Shown: positions 25,531 to 38,708 of the stretch, one piece after another
Layout of the letters: each line of letters opens with the position of its first letter
Position numbering within the stretch: position 1 is the stretch's first letter
NCBI GenBank assembly: GCA_914767715.1
Contig: OU612074.1
Coordinates: 10,450,062-10,514,061 of the forward strand
Direction of reading: 5' to 3'
Source of the DNA: Membranipora membranacea
Lineage: Eukaryota > Bryozoa > Gymnolaemata > Cheilostomatida > Membraniporidae
Length of the DNA stretch: 64,000 bases
The notes under the pieces: generated by a model
Seen by the model: the letters and a program-made list of their open reading frames with translations, nothing else
What the model was told of the DNA's origin: nothing
The model's database searches: none
Translations under genes and position numbers: made by a program

Positions 25531-28500
25531 TACATTTTCTTTCATTCATGTGGATGTCAAAGCATACTGAGGTAGTATTTAGGCTATTATCTATCTTGTT
25601 TGCAAAACTACTATCCATAATACTCAATAGTGAGCGAACAACCCTTTCAATATACTCAAATTCAGCCTGCTAGCAGCTGCTAGGTAGTATGGGATGCTTT
25701 AGAAAATGGTTATTCTAATAATAGCCTATTCAATCATTTATATATATCAAAAGTCAGGGATTATACATTCGAGCTTCAACCCTACTACTATTAATGTTAC
25801 AAAGTGTGTTTCAGTATTGAAATCTGATCATATAAATACACCTCTTGAATATTTAAGGTCCGGGTGCATCCCGATCAGGCTATAACAGTTAAGGTCCGGG
25901 TGTGTCCTGCTTCAACATCTGAGAGGGCATGGTCCGGCTGCGTCCCGTTTAGCAAAGTATTATATCATTTAAAAATGCATCTGCTACCAGGTCTGGCCCT
26001 AGTTCCTGCTGGTATGCTAAAGCTCTGAAAGTTGCTAGTCTGCAGAAGTTCTCAATTCATTAGGTACCCTCTCGCTGTCTGCTCATATATGGTGAGCTTG
26101 CTTTCTCTTAGTTTTGTTAGCCGGAATTCCAAACTCTAGTCAGGTTAAGGTTAAGGGCCCCACCCCTTCGTTATATCCCGTACCACACATGCATAGCCAG
26201 CCTTGTAATGCCGCCACTTTTTATAAAAAAAGGAAAAATGTGGCGCAACAAGACTAATGTGTACCCCACTGTAATCACAATCCCTAGCTGGGATTGCATA
26301 ATATTAGCCTTTCTGCATTGTGTATGTAACTAGGCTACATATATGTTAGCATAACAAGGGAATTTCCCAGCCATACTTTACAAAACATCAAAACTGTACT
26401 GGTGTAGACTTCTTTTACAAGAGCTTCAATTTGAAAAAATAAACCCAGAACAGTGAAAACCAAAATATCCTTTCCTAACTTTTGGATGATGAAATTACAA
26501 CGGCTAAGTTGAACCACCATAGCATTGCATTCAATTACATATCACATGCCATGGCCCTCCCCTTTTTCAGCAGGTCAATTTAGAAAAAAAATCCTGAAAT
26601 TGCCATCAGTGCTACGAGTGCACATCGACTCTATTTATGTTTGTCAATAACAGGTACTCAGGGCTCCTTTGTGTAACATAGTTAATCCTCCTCTTCTTTG
26701 TAAGCAGTTAATTCAAGATCAGGTTCCTACCTCCTACGATTCCCTTGTGTTCATTTCAACCACTTTTTGAATTTGACATTTTTCATATTCTTTACTGCTC
26801 AACCTCTTTCAACACTCCATAAAGTGTTACACTAAACTCCCTGTCCCCAATTTATTGTCGATTTTCTTCTCAAAATGGGCTGGAATACCTTAAAGGGCAA
26901 CCAAGGTTTCAAACAACTTCTCATTGATAGTCATTGATTAATAGCAGATTGCACCTTCTGCATGTGGAAAAAGACAAAATATAATTCGGATGATTATTCA
27001 GCCAGAATTCCTGTGAAACATTTCTTCCATCAGGCACTCAAACTCAGGTAAAAGAGAATACCACATAGCAGTTTCCTGTTCCTGTTATTATTTAGCCTGT
27101 GCTCTATAAGTACTACAGCAAAGTCTTGGAACCTCCCCTAAACTGAGGTGATACCCAGCCTAGAGTCAGCAACTACTCTGAGTTTTGCGCTGCGTCATGC
27201 ACAAAGCTGATGCTGCCTAGCACATTATTTACTACCAACTAATGCATTGCTGCGAATCCTGGTTGCCCTTTAAAGTTAAAGGGCAACCAAGGTTTCGCAG
27301 CAATGCATTAATGGGTAGCAAATAATGTGCTGGTACATACTGATACTATTTTAGGCTCTGTCTGAGAGCACACAATTAAGTGAGTTTGCTGCAACCAAAC
27401 ACTGGCACTGGCAGCATTTGTTCAGCCATTATGATGCAGATTAATTCTGGGTAATCCGGTAAGAAATTGACTAACAAGACAGTCTGTGATGAGCTGCTAC
27501 TTTGTATTATATATATATCCACAAAATAATATTGTTTGTGTATAATATCTTGCTTTGCTATACTTTAACTCCACTTTACATGGTTCTTCAATCTTCACTG
27601 ATTGATTGAATCCTAAGCCACAAAATTAATGTATAATGGAGCTCAGAAGAGGATGATTCACTGGATGAAGTATCATTGATGGCAATCACCAGTACCAGTT
27701 GCTAGTCATTGCTAGCTGACCTATTCATCACTTATACTCACATTTTTTCTCTCTAAGGAACTAACTAACAAGGAAAAAGGACTAACACAGAACAAGGAAC
27801 TCAAACGATATAGAGGGAGCTACTCGATTTGTAGAAATATTGTTGTTATAGCCGATGTCAGTAACAGAAAAGGAGTCCGGTGAGTTGTGATGTGAATTAT
27901 TTACTATTATGAAAAGAGAAATTTGAGGACATATGCTACTAGCGGTAGCCTGGGCATGCCGATGTTTCAATCCAGCTCTTGATGAGGATCTCAATGTTCA
28001 AATTCTTACTTCATTGCTGAAAGTAAGAAGTCAAAAATTTCGCAGGGCGTCATTTTGACCAAAATGAGCTGGCTAATGTAGTATGTAGGTTGGGTTGGGT
28101 TGGTTGTTAGTGAATCGCTTTGATTATTAACCTGAATCAAATTATTATTTCTCAACAATGTCTGATTCACAAAGATTACTTGAATATGAATCCATCTATA
28201 CGAATTGATATGATAATGCATCTGATTTCACTTAACATCACCCCAGCTATAGGGATTTCATCATCTGCTGCAAAATAAACAGGCTCTTATTGGTTGATTT
28301 TGACATTTATTATTTATGGATAAAGAGATTTCTTATATACCCAGCTTAAGATGGTAATACACCTGTAGTTGGGTGAAGGTCAACTCCAAAATAAAATGAT
28401 TAGTATGCTGATGACAAATGAGGCTGTAGCCAATTCAAAAGCACTGCTATCAGTGATATTGAACCCTGTTAATATTTTCAGGTGTATTTGCAATGGAAAT

Positions 28501-29214
28501 CTATTGAATTAAAGTTTGAAAATCTTTTTGCAAAATCATTTTTGGAAGATCAATGCATACGGATTGGCTAATGTAAATTAGACCGGAAATGTGTGCAAAA
28601 TGCAATGGTCTTATATATGGGGCCACTAAAAAATTCTGACAACCGTTTTTCAACCCATAGTCACCAATATGGAAGACCAGGAGCATACCATCATTTTGAG
28701 TGGTCTGGTTAAAGAATTGAAAGAACCTGAAGCAGGCCTATTGAGGTGACAAGTCAACATAGTTTGCATGTAAAGCAATGGGGAAATAAATAGAGGTGTT
28801 GGACCGATTGAAACTGACTGTTGTTATAAGATCCCAATCTTGAAGCGTGACAGCTTCACAAGGAGGAAGTTTATCCTGTGCCATAGAATAGCGATATCTA
28901 TAGGCCTATCATACATGCCACATGTTGTCATTATGGGGTCTGTGTAGAACATTTTCTTATATTACTTGACGTGACTTGACTGTTTAAGAAAATTTTCAAG
29001 TGCTATGGATGCAAAACCCAAGAGTTTAGCATAAATTGAAAGTAATGCGGCGGCCATGCCTGCCAACCCTATTTCAGACCATAAACATGAATGAAGATTT
29101 GTACAATAGAACTCAAAATCTTAAACTAATTCTTAATTTTTAGATACTCTTATCTCTGCTGAGAATTTCAGTTACAATTCACTCAAGTCAGAGAGGAGAG
29201 AGCAAGGATAAAAC
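25531..29214. other. Intergenic DNA before the RING gene
   Basis: No coding exon could be supported. The stretch has a near-perfect 113-bp hairpin (27219-27331), a half copy of that hairpin at about 26892, and a short TATATA tract near 27511. Confidence 0.6.
27219..27331. repeat. Near-perfect 113-bp hairpin (fold-back element)
   Basis: The left half, from AGCACATTATTTACTACC at 27219 to GGTTGCCCTTTAA, pairs with the right half ending at GCAAATAATGTGCT (27331), with a four-base centre AGTT and only a few mismatches. Part of one arm (AAAGGGCAACCAAGGTTTC) recurs at about 26893, so the sequence has been mobile. Transcribed, it would fold into a long double-stranded hairpin. Confidence 0.85.
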
Positions 29215-32200
29215 ATGCCATCCAGTGTGGTGTTACCATGGGAAGAGGAGAGTACAGGTTACCCACTGAGTATATTCACCGATCCAGATAGGGTGAGTTC
29301 GACTTGCAGTCCTTTGACCTGAACTTCTTGGAGTACAAATAGACAGTTCATTGAGCTCGGATTTAAGCCTCTGTTTGGAGTTTTCCTCGTGCCAGTTGGG
29401 CAGTGTTTAATCCACGCAGCATAGGAAAAATGAGCTACAATGGGCTTATCCTGAAAACCGCTTATATAGGATAAAAATTCTTTTTGATTCAGAATTTGTA
29501 CCATTGAAAACTCACACGGACATAGGTTGGGAAATAATTTCGGTATTCAGATAGTCATTTATCTCAATTTCAGCCAATTTTGTTGATAAATCTCCTGGAA
29601 TCATTCTTAAGTTTCATCACTAAAATTAAGATTAATCAGCATCAAGCATCAACAATTAAATAACCCAGTCCCTCTAGGTTTTCAATGATGCCGATGCTGA
29701 AATGATTTTTATCCTATATACGTGACTTTCAGGGTAAGCCCATTTCAGTTCCTTTTTCCTATGCTGCATTTCTAAATAGCACCCAAATGGTGAGAGGACA
29801 TCGCCAATCATAGGCTTAAATTCGAGCTATAAAAATGTGTATAGCTAAAAATTTCATCCACTGCAGCCTAATAATTTGTCTGAAACTCACAACTTGGCTG
29901 AATGCACAGACCTGACATTCACAATTGCTCAAAAGATCTCAGATCACAAAAAAATGTTGTAAGTATAGTATTCACAGAATTCATTATTAGCACAATACAA
30001 TGACACTCTGAATAAAAAGTTGCGTAGTTAAATGTTTATTTGTCAAAATTCTGTACTTCATTGACTCCTTTTTTCAGATGGTGAATGGGAATTACTGTTG
30101 CAGCCGTAAAAATTGTGGAGGTAGTTATGGAAAGACGGTCTGTAAAATTCCTTACCAAAATGAATGTGGACACAGATTTTGTGAAGCATGTAAGGATATG
30201 ATATTATCTAGGTGAGGAACATTTCTAATATTTTATCCCTGCTGGCCGATGCGCTAAATAATTTTCAACAGAATAATACATTCATGATAGACTGTATGCT
30301 GGTTAAATTCGGGGTCACCATATCTCATTGGGCTGTTTAAGTGCTCAGATGGCTCCAATGCGAGTTAGTGGCATTACATTATCAACCACTCATTTTCAGT
30401 CTCTAAGAATAGACATCAATGTTATAGAAGTTGTCCCCTCTCGAATAGTCCATACACTGCAGTTGCAGTCTGCAGGCTCTAATCACAGCGCCATTCTTTT
30501 GTCATTATTACTTTGTACTTGTCTGATGGTAAGACTCACTAGTCCGACGGCGATTGTATCACTGTTGTCAATAAGAGAGTACAAACTCCACCTGACTTGG
30601 AGTCTGAGACCACCGAATTACTCTGGACCCTCTTTAACATGGCAACAAGTTACATGATCTACATACAATACATTCAATTACACTAGTCGCACGGGACTGA
30701 CATAACTTTTCAACACTCATTTCCACCGTCTAAGAACACACGTCAAAGTTGTAGAAGTTAGCCCCTCAACCAGATTTTCTATTCCATATCATGGTTGATA
30801 ATGTAATGCCACTAACTCACATTAAAGCTGTCTGAGCACTAAGATTAATCATTGGGAAGCTCTGTACGATCTTTACAAGCCAGATGGGTACTCACGAAGC
30901 ATGCCATATTCTATCTTATTTGATTTTCAACCTATATCTATTTCGATTTGAAGTTGCCTTTCAGTCCGATGAGAAGGCAGGCCAATTGATAATGGTTAGT
31001 CTGTCTAGGTTGCCTATTATTCATAGGATTTTGCTGTATGACTAAGTGATATACACTGTACTAGCATCGTTGGAAAACCATGTGTCGATAGCACAAATAA
31101 CTTCATACCTTCTGTAACAATGAATGGAAAAAATAGCACTGTTTTTAAACGGACATTCCTTCATCATCTTTTTACTGTTTACAGACCAGAAAATGACCAA
31201 ATTTGTGATGCATGCGAAAAGGATATGTCATATGATTGTGACTCTACAAAAAGGTTTGTATCTAAATCTCAATTAGCCTACTTGGCAAAAATAATTAGTT
31301 TTGAAGTGGCCGTGAACATCCAGATAACACTGTAACTTTCAAATTTACTTGCGACATCACTAAAACAGGCTTGTAAAATGCACAGTGTATATCAATACGG
31401 TTGGCAGTACAAAATCTTTTTTTTTTATAATGCATCCCCATTGTTGATATATAAAACATTCATTGAAAGATATCAGGGAAAACGATTTCCAATCAAACCA
31501 TGTCTTGAATTTTGTTTGGATATAATAGTCATATAAAATCAAAAAGCAAGAATGAGATTGACAGTGTATTGCCATAAACATTATTTGCAACTTTTTTTTT
31601 CTGACATAGTGTTCGCGACAAAGACGAGAGCGATATAAATAGGGAAGATAGAAGAGGTGAGATATTTTTAAGAGCGAATGTGTTGTACTGAATTGGAAAA
31701 TTAAAGATTAGACAAAGGCGTGGTATCTACCGTGAATTAAATTGGATTACTAATACTCAATGAAAAAACCCAACCATCATGGTTACTTCCAAAACAAAAT
31801 AATTCGTTATCTTTGAGCTATACAGAATTCTATACGCACACAATTGCCTGAGAGGCAGCAAGAGTTTAAGTTTGCAAAGCTTTGAAGTTGTCCAACCATG
31901 GTGCATTCTCATGATGAAAGATATGCTATACCTGCATTAGATGGTTTTGTATACGTTGCAGATACATTTCGGCCAGATACATTTCGGCCAGATAAAGCTG
32001 CATTAAAGGATATTGCTAGAGCTCATGTGATCTGCCCTTTTAAATGTGGATCTACTGAACAGATCGAGACTCTTCAGGTAACCAAGCATTACTTATAAAC
32101 AGGAATGTATAACATCCTGTGCTCTATTTGTTTTTAATGACTTCATAAATATTTAATAATCTCCATGCAAATGAAAAATTTATTACTGAAATTGGAAGAT

Positions 32201-35200
32201 TCATTTCACATATATCAACAGTTCCTTACCTTGTATTTATTAAGTTACAGCCCTATCACCCTCATGCTGAACGCAGATCTTATGATGAACACCATTGACA
32301 AACTTTATAATAGAGTAAGGGGGGGGGGGTGGAAAAGCCTTATTTCATTCATTATATCTACAGAAACATATAGAGAGCTGCGAAAGAAGGCTAGTCGCAT
32401 GCCCATTGTGTTCTACCCCGTCACTTTGGTCTAAGGTTGGAATACACTTACAGAAAGATTGTCCGCTCAGGCCAAAAGTACAGATCCGACCTACCGATAC
32501 TGAAGGACTCAGAGAAGATCAAACTAGAATGGTAAATGCTTCACGGTCAAAATAACTGTTGGCTCATGAAACTAAAAGTTTCGCATGGCAAGCTAAGGAA
32601 TCACAAATTGTCAATCTGAGTTTGAGTCATAAGTCCATGATACTTTGAAACACTTTGAGCTAACATTGGTAATGTCTCTGTGCGAAGACGGGAATAATTG
32701 CAAGACTGCTGTGTTGTTATTAGCATGTTACTTGTAATTGCTTAATGTCTAGTCTCAGATGTCATCGTTCTGGGAAGCCCAAACAGTAGTGAGTCTAACC
32801 AAATGAGTTACACTATTGTATTGTTTATCAACAGGATGTGTTTACCAGGAAAGGGTCTCCTGAGGATGAGGTAACATCCGTTATAACAAATCATCACTGT
32901 ACAATCCTATTGCACAAAACTAAGAATTCATACCAAGGATTTAGAGCGGAGACAGAGACAAGAATATACATTGAAGAAGGTAAATGACCAAGCCGCCTGG
33001 ATCGTAAACGTGACCATTTGTTTTGTAAAAGGCAAAGTTCAATATTGGTCTTCTGATATGAAAATGACATTACAAAAAGGATATTAGGACAAAATTAGCG
33101 GTCCGTCTTAGTTGTTGTTCGAAACAAGCAGATGGTAAATTATCATCATTATTTGTGACCTACCATTTGGCCACCTGTTATATCGAACAGACCATAACGC
33201 TTGACTCAGAACCATAGCAACTGGTTACACGATATCAATGTGAGCTCTGGTATTCTCATACTGATTTATAACTCAAGTTCAAAGATCATTCATGACGACT
33301 TATCTTGTAGCATTTCATTCTGTTCATCCGTTGGTATGTGGGATATGGTTTGATGGAATCATTATTTTATATCCACTATCAAAAAGTGTCAGCTACCAAA
33401 GGCACGTGTTGCGTGCAGAACCTTTATTGGTCCCTCTAGCTTTAGAGAGATTAGAAAATGTTTCGTTTTTTGCAGGGATGAATGTCTATCTCAATTCCAG
33501 CACACAAACTGACCCTCAGTTACATGTGCCAAACCCTGGAGTCAAAGCAGAGGAGTTCAACGGTGAGCATCTACATGATTTAAAAAGCAACTATCCTGTT
33601 TATTTACTCCAACTAAATTGGAAACCAAAATTGAAACCACTGGTATATATTTTATTCATAAATATCACAAAGCTGGTTAAGGGCCTAACTTGATTCCTGG
33701 TCTGCAAGCAGTTTCTGTATTGGGACGCACAAGCTTCTCATCCTAGCCATTTCGTTTGTATGTCCTTTAACGCAGCATAATGTGTCGCCTCTTCATACAA
33801 GAGGAGATACTAATTTAAACCCATTCATTCAGTAAGCAAAGGCAGAGGCTATAGGGCGGCTGAATCTCTAATTGGTAACCACCTGAGGTTACTGCCAAAC
33901 ACAAGCCTGTCAATTAGAATGATCAAAAAACAAAATTTGAGAAAGCCTGTTCAACTAAAACTCATCGTTAAATTTGATTAACTGTGGCAAGTATCTTTCA
34001 GGCAGACCCAAACAAACATCTTGTCTTCTTCTCTGTCTGTTGGGAACAACCTTATATGAGTTGTCTTATCTCGAAAACATGAATTTGCTTTGATGCATTC
34101 AATGTTGCAAGACTAACATAGACTAAGCGCATAAATGCTAGCAATTTTTGTACATCCTATTGTTCCAGAACTTCAAAGAGCTGTGGAGCAAGTGAACAGC
34201 AATACAACTACGACTAGGAGTTTACTTGAACAGCTCATTGCCACTCAGAAAGTGTACCAAGACAGAGTCAACACAGAGGAAGTTGCAACAAATACTGATG
34301 AACAACCAGCTGAATTATCAGAGCAGGAACCAGAAGAAAATCATTGGCGACTGGGCTGTCTAGTGCGCCAGCAAGTAGCAGATGGAAGAAGGCTAGGAGA
34401 TCTCGAGAGCAGGTGCTCAGGACATGATACCAGATTGGATGATGTAGAGCTGCAACAGACAGAAGTCCAGCGCGATCTTGATGTCCTTCAACAGCAACAG
34501 TCAGTAATTGGACGTAGAGCGGAGAATCTTGAGCAGCTAGGAGAAGAGCACACAGCAGCTCTTGGAACCTTGGATGATCGATGTCGAGAAAATAACCTTC
34601 AAAGCGAAGCTGTACAACATCAAGTTGATAATCTGGTCAACATGCAACAAGGTGAGCATGCCTTGCTCTTATAAGGAGCAGGAGGTGGCTTAGAGCGCCG
34701 TTCCTTTAGCATACAAATGCTGAAGGTTGTGGGTTCGAATCCCACTGTAGTCCATCAACTACTGGGATTTGGCCCCCAGGTGTGCTCCGAACCTGCCTGC
34801 AAACAGAGAGCAAACTGGCACAGGCATTGCGGCCTAGCCCCTAAGGCACTAATATTTCGCCGCCCGTTCTTCAGGATGGGCGGGTGATAAGACACTTGAT
34901 TTGAATCAACCAGTTTAATCAACCAATGCTCCTTTACACGGGTATGTTTGGGCATTTGACAGGCCTTATAATACTTTCAGAAATAGTATGGACAATGTCC
35001 AAATGAAGGCCTGTAAGATTTTGCAAATGTGAAGTATGGTCATCTATTGAAATGACCATCCATTGAGTTGGCGTTGCCAAAGACGGTGTAGTTGGTATTT
35101 GGCATGGATACTGTAAATCATTGGCCAAATAAACTGTCATATTCTCTAGGGATCTTCACCCTTGCTCATTATCAATGTACTGCCTGTTGTGTTAGTTAAG

Positions 35201-36748
35201 GTGGGTAATGGGGTCACATCTAAAAATGTTATAGCATGTAACACTATAATCTATTGAAAACCAGCCAATTCTGATGTTGTTTGTAAACGCCGTTCGATGT
35301 TACAAACAAAAATTATTTGACAGTTAGCAGAAGGAGCGTAGAGGACCTTAACCAGATTTGCACGGGACAAGATCAATGCAATATAGCTACTCAACGAAAA
35401 GTTGGTAGAATTGAGAATGATGTCAATGACATTGTCAACACTCAGAGATGTGAGTAAAAGCCAGGATACATTTTGGTTGGAAGTGTATTGTGCAATTATG
35501 GTCACCTGTCTTGAAATGCTTTGTTTGTTAGTGGAGGAAAACTCTTATATGTAGTGTTACTCTTGTCGTAAAGTTTACAGCAGGAGTTTTAAGCTCTGTT
35601 CCCTCTGGCACCAAGACAGGCACCGCTTATGAGTGCGCTCTGGACCGTAATCTGTGAGAGTACTCTATGCAGTACTGAATATGTTGCTCATGCTTTATCA
35701 GTGTAATGTCCATTAAAGCATTTATATTCTATCTTTTCACTGGTGATAATCCCCTTTGGTACTTGCTGGACTACATTTGATCAAGTGATTCATAATTTTA
35801 ATATTTTCTGTGATTATCAGCCAGATTTGATCGAGTCAATGCTGAGTTCAGAGAAATTAACAACGACTTAGTAACCCACGGTAAGATAATATTGTGTTTT
35901 TATGGTGGGAATTTCTTATGAATTGAGGGAAATTACTTCTATTTAGCAGCACACAATTGTACAATAGCATTGTACATTTTACATTACTCCAGCAATGCTT
36001 TAATTTGTTTATTTATTTATTGAGGTTGTCTAAAAGTTTATAATTAAAGTAAATTAAAAATAACTTGACCTCAATTTTGAATGAATGCTGGCCCCATAAG
36101 AAGTTCAACATCACCAGCTCTTTTAAAACTTGACCCAGTCGATAGGGTGCAATGAAATCACCTGGATTCAATATGATGTTCTAAAAAATAAATATAATTA
36201 AGTCAGGAGATAGCTCTTTAAGTTTGTAGTTGGTTGAGATTCGACTTCATGACTAACTGGTTTCATGCTCTGCACCATATTGAGTTTCGATATTCAAGGG
36301 AGGCACCAGTGACTTGCGAGGAATATTATTAGCCAGCTTCCTATGATTTTTAATTTGATAGAGAGCGGCTGATGGCACGGGCATAGAGGACCCATATGTA
36401 AAAAAAATTAACCTATAAAATTCAAATTTATTATAAATATTTATTAAAACCAACTCAATAGAGTTGACTGATTCTTAAAAAGGAAAAATAAAAGGCATAT
36501 TTCACCACACAGCTCATGTTTTTGAGATGTACAAGCCAACTTAAGTTCCTACAAATATGTACAACTTAGATATAATGGTCATCACAGTTGTGTGCAGGAG
36601 ACTGGCGATAGATGGTATGAATTGATGTTTATATTGGGGTGGCACAGCTCTGTATTCTTTATTATTTATATATACAGGCATAAGGAATGCACAAGCACCA
36701 GGCCTTGGTGCGGAAGATGAAGACTTGGCCGCTGATCAAAATGAGTAG
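29215..36748 (+). CDS. TRAF-like RING finger / coiled-coil protein without MATH domain, 12 exons
   Basis: Exons: 29215-29292 (ATG), 30078-30211, 31185-31253, 31610-31656, 31962-32077, 32454-32531, 32835-32979, 33476-33562, 34169-34651, 35324-35449, 35821-35880 and 36678-36748 (TAG). All splice phases agree, giving 497 residues. Residues about 33-78 form a RING finger whose core NECGHRFCEAC and following ICDAC match TRAF RING domains. The first Cys pair has unusual spacing (CCSRKNC). Exon 5 encodes CPFKCGS, the start of a TRAF-type zinc finger, but the expected His is absent. From residue about 250 on, a Gln/Glu/Leu-rich heptad region (one 483-nt exon plus two small exons) predicts a long coiled coil. 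The protein then ends in an acidic tail with no MATH domain. An AATAAA lies at 36857. A RING finger suggests E3 ubiquitin ligase activity in immune or stress signalling. The exact role and orthology are unknown. Confidence 0.82.
29340..29840. repeat. Inverted repeat in intron 1 of the RING gene
   Basis: The segment about 29355-29510 pairs with about 29680-29835 in inverted orientation. Shared blocks include TTTAAGCCT, GCAGCATAGGAAAAA and TATATAGGATAAAAAT. The arms have diverged, and the spacer is about 170 bp. It is probably an old fold-back transposon. Confidence 0.65.
30340..30840. mobile_element. 501-bp MITE, AGTGCTCAGA termini
   Basis: It starts AGTGCTCAGATGGC and ends TCTGAGCACT, with terminal inverted repeats of about 50 bp including GAGTTAGTGGCATTACATTA. 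The left flank is TA, while the right flank reads AA, so a TA target duplication would have mutated once. It shares its ends with the element at 10156-10300. Intron 2 of the RING gene. Confidence 0.72.
34676..34890 (+). repeat. tRNA-derived SINE in RING gene intron
   Basis: The tRNA-like head has a D-arm/box A GTGGCTTAGAGCGCC at 34687, an anticodon-like stem-loop (CCTTTAGCAT with ATGCTGAAGG) and a perfect box B GGTTCGAATCC at about 34732. A non-tRNA body follows. The acceptor stem does not pair well, so this is a SINE head and not a working tRNA. It begins 25 bp after the exon ending at 34651. Confidence 0.55.
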
Positions 36749-36856
36749 ATGACTGTAGCTCCGGATCTTCGACATAATTGAAGACTGTACTACTAAGATT
36801 CGATTTGTGGAGATCCAATTCATAATTGTGGGTTACTCTACTACCAGAGAGCAAAA

Positions 36857-36862
36857 AATAAA
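36857..36862 (+). promoter_or_regulatory. Polyadenylation signal AATAAA of the RING gene
   Basis: AATAAA lies 109 bases after the stop codon of the RING/coiled-coil gene in an A-rich context, and is the first such hexamer downstream of the stop. Confidence 0.55.
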
Positions 36863-38080
36863 CTTATCAATAATTAAGGAAGAAAAGAAGAAACTATGGA
36901 CCGGACTATTATTCAATATTAGACATATCATTATACAGGATCGACATTAAATTCTTGGTAGAGAAGTTGGCCCATAAAAGAAATATGCGTTCATGCTCCG
37001 TGCCGAAGATTAGGAGTTTGGACAGGTTACCACTCAAAACTTACTGGCCAATATATCCATAAATATTGCTTGAATAGTCATCCATGATTAGAACTCATTG
37101 ATTTAATATTATCAATCTATGGATTGTTAGTTATTTAGTTTGTCAAAATCAATTATAACAACATTTCAGCTTTTATAAAAATTGAATCAAAGTAAAAAAA
37201 AGTCTAATGAAAAAGGGAGTAATTTTTTGTTTTAGTCTTGTTCTAAGTGAACAATATAATTGTTGCAAACTTTTTTAATTTCAAGAAAAATGAACGAAGA
37301 AAAATGGTGCCTGTTATGATTGGCATTTTTGCTTTGTTATCTTAGTACTGTTTTCATTGCTGTTTGTATTGAAATGGTAAAGTGTTGGTTATTTTGTGCA
37401 TGAATATTTTATTTTTTTATTAAAATGTATTAAGTTTGATAAATCTCCTACACCATTTTAATGCATCATCCATTCACACATGGTCAATCCACAGACCACA
37501 GCGAATGATTAGTTGTATACAGAATAAGACCGTGAACATTTGTCTCGGTTGCGTTCCTCAATTTGAGGCAGTTCAATGGTCACCCGATGAATATTCATTG
37601 GGTCACCAGTGCTGGAATGCCTTAGTATTATAGGAGCAAAAAATTTGTCTGCGGCTCTGTATCTTGATAGTTGCATCAATTGTGCCATGCCATGAGAAAC
37701 AAACTCTACTTGAAATTGTTATGTAATTTACTAATTAAAAGTGGTGTATACTTATATGTTACTGAGACAAGACCTTTCACAAATATTGATTATCCAGGCT
37801 ATGTAAGCAGGACAGTTGGAGCTAGTGAGGGTGGGCGAGAAGAGGGTATATCCCATCCTCCCTAATGTAACTATATACCCTTTGTATCAAAATTATTTAC
37901 GTGAATGGTTCATGTATATTGTATAGAACCTGCTATTTTCATACATTTGTTTTGTGACTGCTTACACATCTGTATTTGAGATATAACTTATTGTTTACTT
38001 GGTAAATCCCTATGAGATATTTCAGCATATGTCAAAGGAAGGCCTGACTTGTGATGATTGCTATTATTTGGATCAATATC

Positions 38081-38708
38081 AAAGACTTAGTTGGAGGCTG
38101 CTATTTTGTATCACATCTTATTCTCCATATTTTATTCTATCATGTGAGCGATTTCCAGCTTTAGAATCCAAATATTGAGGAAGTTATGGCCTCCCTAACT
38201 TCTGGGGTGATCGCCTTCAATCGGCATTGGGAATCGGCGGAAGCACACGTGGGGACGTCACAACCGTTATTACACTCGATCACACAGATAAGGTGTTGAT
38301 CAAAATTAAGTCCTAGGTAGGACTCGAACGTGGGTCCTACATACCTGCAGGCAACAACGCTACCATCGCACCACTAGGTCCACCTCTGTGAGCCAGTAGA
38401 CAGTATTGCTAAGCGTTAGCGGCGTTGCCTGCATGGCCATTAGGACCTGGGCTCGAGACCCTCTACATCCCTGAACATTTTGATCATCATCCTATTTGTG
38501 AGTATATCATGATAAGTATGACGGTTGGGATGTCACACTGGGATTGCCCGCTGGTTCCTATACTGCCGATAGGCTGCTGTCACCTTGAAAGTTTGAGAGG
38601 CCATAACTTCCTCAATATTTGGATTCTAAAGCTGGAAATCGCTCACATGATAGAATAAAATATGGAGAATAAGATGTGATACAAAATAGCAGCCTCAAAC
38701 TAGTCTTT
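38081..38708. repeat. Head-to-head palindrome of two tRNA-derived SINE-like repeats
   Basis: The outer arms (38081-38190 and about 38598-38708) are almost identical in inverted orientation. The inner parts are diverged copies of the same repeat. Each inner end carries a tRNA-like head: minus strand about 38320-38392 with box B GTTCGAGTCC, and plus strand about 38400-38462 with box B GCTCGAGACC. The two heads meet near 38394, pointing away from each other with their tails outward. Confidence 0.72.

Noticed and set aside
32235-32300. Possible extra RING-gene exon after an acceptor-like TTACAG near 32250
   Set aside because: In the required phase it runs into TGA before any donor, and exons 32077 and 32454 already join in phase.
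34676-34755. A functional tRNA gene
   Set aside because: Boxes A and B are good, but the acceptor stem does not pair and there is a repeat body downstream, so it was called a SINE head.
37436-37865. Two short plus-strand frames downstream of the RING gene
   Set aside because: No domain, no signal peptide, no splice phase match to the RING gene, which already ends with stop and AATAAA.
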